The notes below the pieces were generated by a model. The model had not been told where the DNA came from. It made no database searches and saw only the letters and a list, made by a program, of their open reading frames with translations. A stretch of DNA of 7,120 bases from Fidelibacterota bacterium TCS52. Lineage in GTDB: Bacteria > Fidelibacterota > Fidelibacteria > Fidelibacterales > Fidelibacteraceae. Where the stretch lies: the NCBI GenBank assembly GCA_001577215.1, contig LSCC01000041.1:1-7120 (forward strand), read 5' to 3'. Each line of letters begins with the position of its first letter. The first letter of the stretch is position 1. Made by a program: the position numbers and the translations under genes. Positions 1 through 6,526 of this stretch are shown here, piece by piece.

Positions 1-2
1 AT

Positions 3-209
3 CGCTTTGGTTATATGGTAAATGATACAATTTGTGAATATGCTGAAGTTTTAATTAATGGAGCATTAGTATGTTCAATTAATTCAGAATCAACTGAGAT
101 AAAAGATATTCAGAAAACAATGGAAGATGTTGGATTAACAAAATATGAAAATATTAACTACTTGCAAGCAATTAAAAGAGTAATTGGAATGAGCGATAAA
201 AAATTATAA
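3..209 (+). CDS. C-terminal fragment of an unrecognised protein (5' end outside the window)
   Basis: The reading frame is open from the left edge (codons for R, F, G, Y precede the first ATG at 15) and stops with TAA at 207-209, so about 68 C-terminal residues are visible. The 14 bases before the ATG hold no Shine-Dalgarno-like sequence, so 15 is more likely an internal methionine than a start. The fragment is soluble in character: a beta-like stretch (EYAEVLINGALVCSI), then a charged helical part ending in LQAIKRVIGMSDKKL. I see no membrane segment or catalytic motif I can name, and I do not recognise the family. It lies 11 bases upstream of the CYTH gene in the same direction, so co-transcription is likely. 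Its identity needs the upstream sequence. Confidence 0.55.
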   Translation, partial: RFGYMVNDTICEYAEVLINGALVCSINSESTEIKDIQKTMEDVGLTKYENINYLQAIKRVIGMSDKKL

Positions 210-220
210 AAGGAAATATA

Positions 221-691
221 ATGGCAAAAGAAATAGAACGAAAATTTTTGGTAAAAGGTGATTTTAAAAAATTTGTTTCAAAATCTCAACGAATCACTCA
301 AGGATATTTATCATCAGTTCCAGAGAGAACTGTTCGAGTTAGGATTAAAGGAGAAAAGGGTTTCTTGACTATCAAAGGAATTGGGAATAAATCCGGTGCT
401 TCGCGGTATGAATTCGAAAAAGAAATATCAGTAAAAGAAACAAAAGAATTATTGAATATCTGTGAACCGGGAATTATTGATAAAACACGATATATGGTAA
501 AATGCGGAGCTCATACTTATGAAGTAGACGAATTTTACGGAGAAAATGACGGTTTAACTGTTGCAGAAGTAGAATTGAAAACCGAAAAAGAAAAATTTGA
601 AAAACCCGAATGGCTCGGAAAAGAAGTTACTGGAGATGTAAAATATTACAATTCAATGTTGATGAAAAATCCATTTAAAAGCTGGAAATAA
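221..691 (+). CDS. CYTH-domain protein / triphosphate tunnel metalloenzyme (probable inorganic triphosphatase)
   Basis: This is a 156-residue single-domain protein, the usual length of short bacterial TTM enzymes such as those characterised from Nitrosomonas europaea and Clostridium thermocellum. The N-terminal signature ExExK is present (E4, E6, K8 in KEIERKFLV). Alternating charged residues that would line the beta-tunnel follow: R39 and R41, T50 and K52, R62/E64/E66, K88 and R90, D103, E116 and E118. Y29 is placed like the tyrosine that pairs with the early lysine in the N. europaea enzyme, and the C-terminal segment TGDVKYYN is typical. The family cleaves triphosphates in the cytoplasm with a divalent metal. 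Tripolyphosphate is the likely substrate; class IV adenylate cyclase activity cannot be excluded from sequence. The ATG has AAGGA at 210-214, 6 bases upstream. It lies 15 bases before the TctC-TctB gene. Confidence 0.93.
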   Translation: MAKEIERKFLVKGDFKKFVSKSQRITQGYLSSVPERTVRVRIKGEKGFLTIKGIGNKSGASRYEFEKEISVKETKELLNICEPGIIDKTRYMVKCGAHTYEVDEFYGENDGLTVAEVELKTEKEKFEKPEWLGKEVTGDVKYYNSMLMKNPFKSWK

Positions 692-693
692 AA

Positions 694-698
694 AGGGA
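694..698 (+). promoter_or_regulatory. Shine-Dalgarno site that decides the TTG start of the TctC-TctB gene
   Basis: AGGGA lies 8 bases before the TTG at 707. No in-frame ATG occurs until residue 44 of the protein, already inside the binding domain. The site together with the signal peptide that begins at the TTG therefore fixes the start. Confidence 0.75.
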
Positions 699-706
699 AT
701 TTAAGA

Positions 707-2203
707 TTGAATAAAAAAATATTGTTAATACTGTTTCTTTCATTATTTATATCATCTTTTGGAATTAGTTCAGATTTTCCAAAAAAACCAATAACAATAA
801 TAGTTCATACAAAACCAGGTGGTGCTGTTGACTTAATGGCAAGAACTTTATCCCGAGTTGCTGATAATTATTGTGACCAACCATTAGTTGTAGTAAATAA
901 ATCCGGCGGTGGTGGAATAATTGCTGCGGCAAGATTGTTAAGTTCAAGAGCAGATGGTTATACAGTTTTAGCATTTCCGGCAACATTTATTCCTACTTTG
1001 CAAACTACAAATATTGGAATAGGTCTAGACGATTTTCATTATCTTGCGTGCTTAACAATTTCCCCAGAAGCAATTATAACGAATCCAAATAGTGAAATAA
1101 ATACTATAGAAAAAATAATTGCTAATGCAAAAGAAAATCCCGGAAAACAAAAATGGTGTGGACCCGGAACAGGAAGTTTAGATCATTTGATGGCAGTTAA
1201 ATTTTGGGAAAAGGTCGGAATAAAAGTTAAATGGATTCCTTATGGAGGTGGAAGTCAAGCGATGGGTGCAGTAATGGGAAAACACGCCGATGTTTATGTT
1301 GGAAATCCAGAAGATATTCTAGGAAGAGAAGAAAACTTAAATATTTCTGCTGTTTCAACAGAAAACCGACTTGAAGCATTTCCAGAAGTTCCAACACTAA
1401 TTGAAAAAGGAATTGATCTCCCCTATGAAGTAATGTGGCGTGGATTTGTTTTAAATAAAAATACAAATAAAGAAGTAATTGTTTATCTCGAAGAATTATT
1501 TGAAAAGTGTAGTAAAGATTCTATCTGGCTTTCATATATTAATAGAACAATGGTTACTCCAGTATTTATGAAAAATGAGGAATTTAAGAATTTAGTATAT
1601 AAAGATGTAGAGTCAGCTCGAAAATATTTGAAAATTGCCGGATTTGTATTAGATGCTAGTTCAAATAAAACACCATATCTACTAACTTTTATTACTTCAA
1701 TTTTATTGTTATCTTTTCTTTTTGTGTATTTAATATTTAGAAGAAAAAATATAAAAATTAATGGTACTATTTCGATTTTAACCATATCCGTAATATTGGC
1801 TATTTCGTTTTATTATATTTCATCCTTCTTCCCTGCTCCTCGCACCGGATTATTTGTTGGAGCAGCTACAATTCCAAAAGTATGGTCAATATTTCTGTTA
1901 ATCGCTTCTCTTATTGGTTTAATTTCATATCCCAAAAATCACAAAAATGAAATTACTAAAAAAGGTGAAAATGTAAAATCAGTTGTTCAGTTGGCTTTTC
2001 TAATTCTGGCTTATATTAGTTTGATTTCTTTTATAGGATTTTTTATTTCTACCGGTTTGTTTTTAATCGCTTCAATGTTAATAATGAAATATAACAAATA
2101 TATAATTTTGTTTTTAATAACTGCTGTAGTATTGTTATTTATGTATTTCGTATTTATCAAAATTTTGATGGTTCCGTTACCAATTGGAAGTATTTTTCAA
2201 TAA
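707..2203 (+). CDS. tctC-tctB: Fused TctC-type solute-binding protein and TctB small membrane subunit of a tripartite tricarboxylate transporter
   Basis: The protein has 498 residues and a TTG start. Residues 1-22 form a Sec signal peptide without a lipobox cysteine. Residues 23 to about 318 are a complete Bug/TctC binding domain: PGGAVD (37-42), NKSGGGG (64-70), ADGYTV (82-87), GPGTGSLDH (152-160), IPYGGGSQAMGAVMG (177-191) and EVPTLIEKGID (227-237). A membrane segment at about 323-344, not expected of either family, leads into the TctB domain. That domain has helices near 355-374, 391-408, 425-460 (probably two) and 464-486, and the typical ending MVPLPIGSIF. TctC normally captures an organic anion such as citrate or another carboxylate in the periplasm, and TctB is the small partner of TctA. 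Here the binder appears membrane-tethered. No in-frame ATG lies between residues 289 and 456, so a separately started TctB is unlikely. tctA follows after 15 bases. The substrate cannot be read from the sequence. Confidence 0.91.
   Translation: MNKKILLILFLSLFISSFGISSDFPKKPITIIVHTKPGGAVDLMARTLSRVADNYCDQPLVVVNKSGGGGIIAAARLLSSRADGYTVLAFPATFIPTLQTTNIGIGLDDFHYLACLTISPEAIITNPNSEINTIEKIIANAKENPGKQKWCGPGTGSLDHLMAVKFWEKVGIKVKWIPYGGGSQAMGAVMGKHADVYVGNPEDILGREENLNISAVSTENRLEAFPEVPTLIEKGIDLPYEVMWRGFVLNKNTNKEVIVYLEELFEKCSKDSIWLSYINRTMVTPVFMKNEEFKNLVYKDVESARKYLKIAGFVLDASSNKTPYLLTFITSILLLSFLFVYLIFRRKNIKINGTISILTISVILAISFYYISSFFPAPRTGLFVGAATIPKVWSIFLLIASLIGLISYPKNHKNEITKKGENVKSVVQLAFLILAYISLISFIGFFISTGLFLIASMLIMKYNKYIILFLITAVVLLFMYFVFIKILMVPLPIGSIFQ
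1673..1738 (+). other. Linker transmembrane segment joining the TctC and TctB domains
   Basis: Residues 323-344 of the fusion are a hydrophobic run (start PYLLTFITSILLLSFLF) followed at once by RRKNIK (345-350). By the positive-inside rule this helix crosses from outside to cytoplasm. That places the binding domain outside and lets the TctB helices begin from the cytoplasmic side. The topology is inferred, not shown. Confidence 0.72.
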
Positions 2204-2207
2204 GGAG
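2201..2207 (+). promoter_or_regulatory. Shine-Dalgarno site of tctA overlapping the stop codon of tctC-tctB
   Basis: TAAGGAG contains both the TAA stop of the fusion gene (2201-2203) and a strong ribosome-binding core, 11 bases before the tctA ATG at 2219. Ribosomes ending the fusion gene would sit on the tctA initiation site, which favours coupled translation of the two transporter parts. Confidence 0.8.
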
Positions 2208-2218
2208 ATTATAATTTT

Positions 2219-3724
2219 ATGGAATTATTTGGTAATTTATTAGATGGTTTTAGTGTATTAGGTGGAACAAATTCCATTGTATGGTGGCAACCATTTTTGG
2301 TAATTTTGATAGGAATTATAGTTGGTATATTCGTTGGTGTGATGCCCGGACTTTCTGCTTCAACTGGACTCGCTTTAATAGTTCCATTTACATTCGGGAT
2401 GGAGCCATTAATTGCAGTTATTTTACTTGCAGCTGTCTATACTTCAGCATCTTATGGTGGGACAATTTCTGCTATTGCAATAAATACTCCCGGAACTCCC
2501 GCTGCCGTTGCTGTTACATTTGACGGTTACGCATTAACGAAAAGTGGACATCCCGGAAAAGCACTTGGATCTAGTTTATTTGCAAATGTAATTGGCGGAC
2601 TAACAGGTTCATTAGTATTAATTTTCTTTTCAATTCCACTAGCAAAAATTGCGTTAAAATTCGGACCTGCCGCATTTTTCTCGCTTGCAATTTTTGGATT
2701 AACAATCGTTTCATCAATGGAATCCAAAAATCGTTTGAAAGCATTTGTTAGCACTGCAATCGGATTACTTTTAATGACCGTTGGTTTGGATATCATAAAT
2801 GGTTCACCACGATTTACTTTCGGAAACCCAGAACTTTTTGATGGATTCACTTTTATTCCGGCGTTAATTGGTTTGTTTGCAATTGGAGAAATTCTTTTGA
2901 ATATCGAGAATATGCAAATTGTAAAAAAAATCAAACAAAAATTTTCTAGTAAAATGCCAAAACTTGGTGAAATTTGGTCTCTAAAAATATTAATCTCAAA
3001 ATCGTCAATTATAGGTGCTATTGTCGGAGCTATTCCTGGAGCCGGTGCAACTATTGCAGCATTTATTGCGTATGGTGAGGCAAAAAGAACAACCAAGAAA
3101 AAAAATGAATTTGGAAAAGGTTCATTAGAAGGGATTACAGCTCCTTCTGCTGCTGCCGGTGCTTCTGCTGGCGGTGCTTTGATTCCGTTATTAACTCTTG
3201 GAATTCCCGGAAGTGCTGCTACTGCTGTTATGATTGGTGCATTAGCTTTACATAATATTACTCCCGGACCGGAACTTTTTAAACCAGAAAATTCAACTTT
3301 AGTTTATGGATTATTTGCAAGTTTATTTGTTGGTAATGCGTTAATGCTATTCATTGGATTTGCAGGGACTCGTTTGTGGGTAAAAATAATATCTGCACCA
3401 AAAGCTGTTCTATTTTCGATTATTATGTCTATCGCATTAGTTGGAAGTTATGCTGTAAAAAATTCAATGTTTGATGTTTTTGTTTGTCTTGGATTTGGCG
3501 TGTTTGGTTGGTTATTAAGAAGAAACGGTTTTCCTACTGCTCCGATGGTTTTAGCAATGATACTTGGAAAAATGGCAGAAACGAATTTCCGTCAGGCACT
3601 ATTAGCAGAAGGAACTTGGACTGTATTTTTCACAGATCCAATTAGTTTAATTTTAATTATTATGGCTATACTTTCAATAGCATATCCTTTATATAATGAG
3701 AGAAAAAAGAAACGAGGGAATTAA
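2219..3724 (+). CDS. tctA: TctA large permease subunit of a tripartite tricarboxylate transporter
   Basis: The protein has 501 residues, the normal family length, and many hydrophobic segments. TctA is the ion-coupled channel subunit in the inner membrane; it imports the anion delivered by TctC. Family motifs occur in both halves, consistent with an internal duplication: GVMPGLSAST (40-49) with GAIPGAGATIAAF (270-282), and YGGTISAIAINTPGTPAA (79-96) with LIPLLTLGIPGSAATAV (321-337). TFDGYALTKSGHPGKALG (100-117) is also typical. One oddity is the stretch ITAPSAAAGASAGGALIP (306-323), where I recall most homologues having an E-A-A-N-N-A-like sequence before the GGALIP block. The protein ends with a basic tail (RKKKRGN), probably cytoplasmic. 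It follows the tctC-tctB fusion in the usual C-B-A order, and its stop codon overlaps the next start by one base. Confidence 0.96.
   Translation: MELFGNLLDGFSVLGGTNSIVWWQPFLVILIGIIVGIFVGVMPGLSASTGLALIVPFTFGMEPLIAVILLAAVYTSASYGGTISAIAINTPGTPAAVAVTFDGYALTKSGHPGKALGSSLFANVIGGLTGSLVLIFFSIPLAKIALKFGPAAFFSLAIFGLTIVSSMESKNRLKAFVSTAIGLLLMTVGLDIINGSPRFTFGNPELFDGFTFIPALIGLFAIGEILLNIENMQIVKKIKQKFSSKMPKLGEIWSLKILISKSSIIGAIVGAIPGAGATIAAFIAYGEAKRTTKKKNEFGKGSLEGITAPSAAAGASAGGALIPLLTLGIPGSAATAVMIGALALHNITPGPELFKPENSTLVYGLFASLFVGNALMLFIGFAGTRLWVKIISAPKAVLFSIIMSIALVGSYAVKNSMFDVFVCLGFGVFGWLLRRNGFPTAPMVLAMILGKMAETNFRQALLAEGTWTVFFTDPISLILIIMAILSIAYPLYNERKKKRGN
3714..3719 (+). promoter_or_regulatory. Shine-Dalgarno site of the Na+/phosphate cotransporter, inside the end of tctA
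   Basis: GAGGGA lies within the last codons of tctA, 4 bases before the ATG at 3724. That ATG shares its A with the TAA stop of tctA (TAATG, 3722-3726). This is a classic termination-reinitiation arrangement. Confidence 0.72.
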
Positions 3725-5871
3725 TGAAGTTTAATTATAAAATATTTATCACTTTATTTATCACTCTATTTTTCTATTGTATAAGCAATTCATACTTGGA
3801 AGCTTCATCAAACCTTACAATTGAGAAAGAAGACAATATTATGTCTTATAGTTTGATAAATATCGTTGGCGAAAAAGTTCAAAAAGCATTAATAGTAAAA
3901 GTTGTAAATGAAAATTCTCAGGGAGTTGAGGGAATCCCAGTAACATTTGAAACTGTATCAAAACCAACTGACGCAACAAACTATAATTTCGTAGAAGATA
4001 TTGTATATACAGGAAAAGACGGAATTGCTCAAACTCATTATATATTAGGTTCAAAAAAAGGAAATTACGAATGCTCAGCTCGGATAAAAAATCAAACAAA
4101 TATAAATGATATAGTATATTTCAAACTGCAAGCTAGAGGTTCAAATTGGATATTTTTTCTAATTACTGGAGTTCTTGGAGGATTGGGGTTGTTTCTATTT
4201 GGTATGAAAATGATGAGCGATGGAATGAAAAAAGCTGCTGGAAATAAAATGCGATCTATTCTTTCTGCACTAACAAAAAACAGAATTGTTGGCTTAATTG
4301 TTGGGGCGTTTGTAACAATGGTTATACAAAGTAGCAGTGCAACAACTGTTATGTTAGTTAGTTTTGTACAGGCAGAATTAATGACTTTTGTTCAATCATT
4401 GAGTGTTATTTTGGGTGCAGATATTGGAACAACAATTACGGCACAACTCATTGCATTTAAATTAACTGATTATTCCTTGTTAATGATTGGAGTCGGATTT
4501 TTATTCTATTTATTTTCTAGTAAAAACACATATATAAATATTGGGGAGGCAATTCTTGGCTTTGGAATTCTTTTTCTTGGAATGAGCATTATGTCAAAAT
4601 CGATGTCTCCTCTTCGTTCTTATGAGGGATTTATTAATATTCTTTTAAAATTGGAAAATCCGCTTTTAGGAGTATTGATTGGAGCATTATTTACAGGTAT
4701 AATTCAAAGTAGTAGTGCTTTTACTGGGATTGTTATCGTACTCGCATCACAAGGATTATTGACACTCGAGGCAGGAATTCCGTTAATTTTTGGTGCAAAT
4801 ATTGGAACTTGCATTACAGCTGGACTTGCTAGTATCAAAACAACTCGTGAAGCAAAACGAGTAGCAATAGCTCATGTTATTTTTAAGGTTTCTGGAGTGC
4901 TACTTTTTATTTTTTGGATTCCTACCTTTGCCGATTTTGCTCGGTCAATTTCACCAGTTGCTGATGCTTCCTTAACTGGACTTGCTGCTAACAGTAAAGT
5001 TGTCCCAAGACAAATAGCTAATTCCCATACTATATTTAATGTTGGATTTGGATTGTTTTTTCTTCCATTTACTACAATTTTTGCCAAGCTCATTTTTAAG
5101 ATATATCCAGAAAAAAAATACGAAAAAGGAACGAAACCGACACTATGGCATATTGATTATAAAGTTCTTTCCACTCCTGCATTAGCATTAAATCTTGCTC
5201 GTACTGAAACATCAAGAATGATAAAAATATTAGGTCGTATGTTAAATAAATCAATAAATCCATTCTTATCCAAAAATGAGGAAATGGATGAACAATATCC
5301 AAGTTTATCTTTAATAGACGGAATTCATATGCGAGAAAATAAAATTGATTACATAGAAGAACAGATATTAAAATATTTAATAAAAATTAGTGGAGAAAAA
5401 TTAAACGATGAACAATCAAAAGAAATATATGTAATGATGTCGGTAGTAAATGATATTGAGAGCATTGCTGATATTATTGATAAGAATATTTTACCGTTAA
5501 TACAAAAGAAACATGATATACGCGAAGATTTTTCTGAAGATGGTAAAAAAGAAATTAAAGAATACCATTTAAAAGCAGCAAAACAAATCGGTCGTCTTAG
5601 GGAAGTATTTGAAGAAATGGATTTAAATGAAGCAATAAAAATAATGAAAAAAAAATTAAAATATGATGAATTAGATATAAAATTAAGAACAAATCATTTG
5701 AAAAGAGTAAGCAAAAAACAAACTGAATCAATTATAACACACGAGGTTCACATGGAATTAATGGATTTACTAAAACAAATAAATGTTTACACATCCAATA
5801 TAGCTAAAACAATTATATCATCTGATTTAATGAGCAATTATAAAGAAAAGGAAAATAAAAATGCTATTTAA
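3724..5871 (+). CDS. Na+/phosphate cotransporter (NaPi-II type) with N-terminal Ig-like domain and C-terminal PhoU-like domain
   Basis: The protein has 715 residues, longer than the roughly 530-600 typical of bacterial relatives. Residues 1 to about 28 form a signal peptide. Residues about 45-137 look like an exported Ig-like (Big_1/invasin-type) domain: ALIVKVVNENSQGVEGIPVTF (split here at 55-64 and 65-75), then TGKDGIAQTHYILGSKKGNY (96-115). The membrane domain starts near 142 and carries the inverted-repeat signatures of the family: QSSSATT (202-208) with GADIGTTITA (231-240), and QSSSAFT (328-334) with GANIGTCITA (357-366). From about 485 a cytoplasmic PhoU-like helical region follows, with E538xxxD542 and NDIESIAD (576-583). 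The family moves phosphate with Na+ across the inner membrane; the direction cannot be told. The start overlaps the tctA stop by one base, and the end overlaps the DUF47 gene by 11 bases. Confidence 0.94.
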   Translation: MKFNYKIFITLFITLFFYCISNSYLEASSNLTIEKEDNIMSYSLINIVGEKVQKALIVKVVNENSQGVEGIPVTFETVSKPTDATNYNFVEDIVYTGKDGIAQTHYILGSKKGNYECSARIKNQTNINDIVYFKLQARGSNWIFFLITGVLGGLGLFLFGMKMMSDGMKKAAGNKMRSILSALTKNRIVGLIVGAFVTMVIQSSSATTVMLVSFVQAELMTFVQSLSVILGADIGTTITAQLIAFKLTDYSLLMIGVGFLFYLFSSKNTYINIGEAILGFGILFLGMSIMSKSMSPLRSYEGFINILLKLENPLLGVLIGALFTGIIQSSSAFTGIVIVLASQGLLTLEAGIPLIFGANIGTCITAGLASIKTTREAKRVAIAHVIFKVSGVLLFIFWIPTFADFARSISPVADASLTGLAANSKVVPRQIANSHTIFNVGFGLFFLPFTTIFAKLIFKIYPEKKYEKGTKPTLWHIDYKVLSTPALALNLARTETSRMIKILGRMLNKSINPFLSKNEEMDEQYPSLSLIDGIHMRENKIDYIEEQILKYLIKISGEKLNDEQSKEIYVMMSVVNDIESIADIIDKNILPLIQKKHDIREDFSEDGKKEIKEYHLKAAKQIGRLREVFEEMDLNEAIKIMKKKLKYDELDIKLRTNHLKRVSKKQTESIITHEVHMELMDLLKQINVYTSNIAKTIISSDLMSNYKEKENKNAI
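3805..4137 (+). other. Region encoding the extracytoplasmic Ig-like domain of the phosphate cotransporter
   Basis: Residues 28-138 lie between the signal peptide and the first transporter helix. The pattern 'LIVKVVNENSQGVEGIPVTF' followed by a TGKDGIA turn matches bacterial Ig-like repeats of the Big_1 kind, which are common in surface proteins. A single copy is present. The domain assignment rests on motif resemblance alone. Confidence 0.72.
5848..5852 (+). promoter_or_regulatory. Shine-Dalgarno site of the DUF47 gene, inside the cotransporter gene
   Basis: AAGGA lies 8 bases before the ATG at 5861. The DUF47 reading frame starts 11 bases before the cotransporter gene ends (TAA at 5869-5871), so the two are likely co-translated. 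Confidence 0.72.
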
Positions 5872-6505
5872 AAAAACAAAATCTTTGGAAGGAAAATTTA
5901 ACAAATTTCTAAACATTACAAATGAAGCGGGATTATTGCTTTTTGAAGGAATTAAATGTTATTTAAAAAAAGATGAAAAGAATTTTGAATATAATTTAGA
6001 CAAGTTAATAAAACTTGAAGGTAAAGCAGATTTTATAAGAAAAGAAATAGAAATAGAATTATATGAAAAAACATTAATTCCGGAATCTCGAGGAGATATT
6101 TTTGATCTATTAGAAAGTTTAGATGAAATAGTAAATCAAGCAAAGGAAACTCTAATAGAATTTTCAATTGAAATTCCTACAATTCCAAACAAATATAATG
6201 ACGATTTTTCGAAATTAACAGAATATAGTATTAATGCAATTAATCAAGTAGTAAAAGCATCTCGCAGATTTATTCAGGATCCATCAAATGTTGAACATAA
6301 TATTCATAAAGTTTATTATTGGGAAAAGGAAGCTGATAGACAATCCGAACAATTGAAACGAAAAGTATTCCGTGATGAATCAATAGAAAAATTAAGTATG
6401 AAATTTCATCTTAGATATTTTGCTCTTCATATTGATATGGTTGCTGATAAAGCAGAAGATGTTGCAGACAAATTAAGTATTTATGCAATCAAAAGATCGA
6501 TATAA
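5861..6505 (+). CDS. DUF47 / PhoU-like Pit accessory protein
   Basis: This is a 214-residue, almost wholly alpha-helical protein of the DUF47 family (TIGR00153, YkaA-like), at the usual length. No signal peptide or membrane segment is seen, so it is cytoplasmic. Acidic ExxxD-type motifs recalling the metal-binding sites of PhoU occur at E53-D57 (LEGKADFIRKEIE), E155-D159 (WEKEADRQSEQLKRKVF) and D192-D196-D200 (HIDMVADKAEDVADKL). The segment RGDIFDLLESLDEIV (77-91) is also typical. Genes of this family usually sit directly before a Pit phosphate transporter, as here (21-base gap), and are thought to regulate or assist it; the mechanism is not established. The ATG at 5861 is supported by an AAGGA at 8 bases and by the family's common start (MLFKK-like). 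Overlap with the preceding cotransporter gene suggests coupled translation. Confidence 0.94.
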   Translation: MLFKKTKSLEGKFNKFLNITNEAGLLLFEGIKCYLKKDEKNFEYNLDKLIKLEGKADFIRKEIEIELYEKTLIPESRGDIFDLLESLDEIVNQAKETLIEFSIEIPTIPNKYNDDFSKLTEYSINAINQVVKASRRFIQDPSNVEHNIHKVYYWEKEADRQSEQLKRKVFRDESIEKLSMKFHLRYFALHIDMVADKAEDVADKLSIYAIKRSI

Positions 6506-6513
6506 AATGATAG

Positions 6514-6520
6514 AAAGGAG
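6514..6520 (+). promoter_or_regulatory. Shine-Dalgarno site of pit
   Basis: AAAGGAG lies 6 bases before the ATG at 6527, the strongest ribosome-binding match in the window together with that of tctA. It settles the start of the truncated pit gene. Confidence 0.8.
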
Positions 6521-6526
6521 ATTTTA

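Noticed and set aside
15..209. A complete 64-residue small protein starting at the first ATG
   Set aside because: No Shine-Dalgarno sequence precedes the ATG, and the same frame stays open to the left edge of the window, so it is better read as the end of a longer gene.
1640..1760. Frameshift or missed start separating tctC from tctB
   Set aside because: The frame runs through without a stop, no in-frame ATG lies between residues 289 and 456, no ribosome-binding site is visible at the junction, and the joining segment forms a plausible transmembrane helix.
1483..1785. Minus-strand open frame of 100 codons opposite the TctC-TctB junction
   Set aside because: It is embedded in the fusion gene and is explained by low-GC codon use on the coding strand. 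The + frame is supported by conserved motifs on both sides of it.
2281..2523. Plus-strand open frame of 80 codons within tctA in another frame
   Set aside because: It overlaps the conserved GVMPGLSAST and INTPGTPAA segments of tctA and gives a cysteine- and aromatic-rich translation typical of a shadow frame.
2527..3096. Minus-strand open frame of 189 codons opposite tctA
   Set aside because: It lies wholly inside the clearly recognised tctA gene, has no family resemblance and no ribosome-binding site, and its composition mirrors the membrane-protein codons on the other strand.
6480..6526. Promoter-like TATAAAAT before pit
   Set aside because: It coincides with the stop codon region of the DUF47 gene, has no matching -35 element at a proper distance, and such strings are frequent in this AT-rich sequence.
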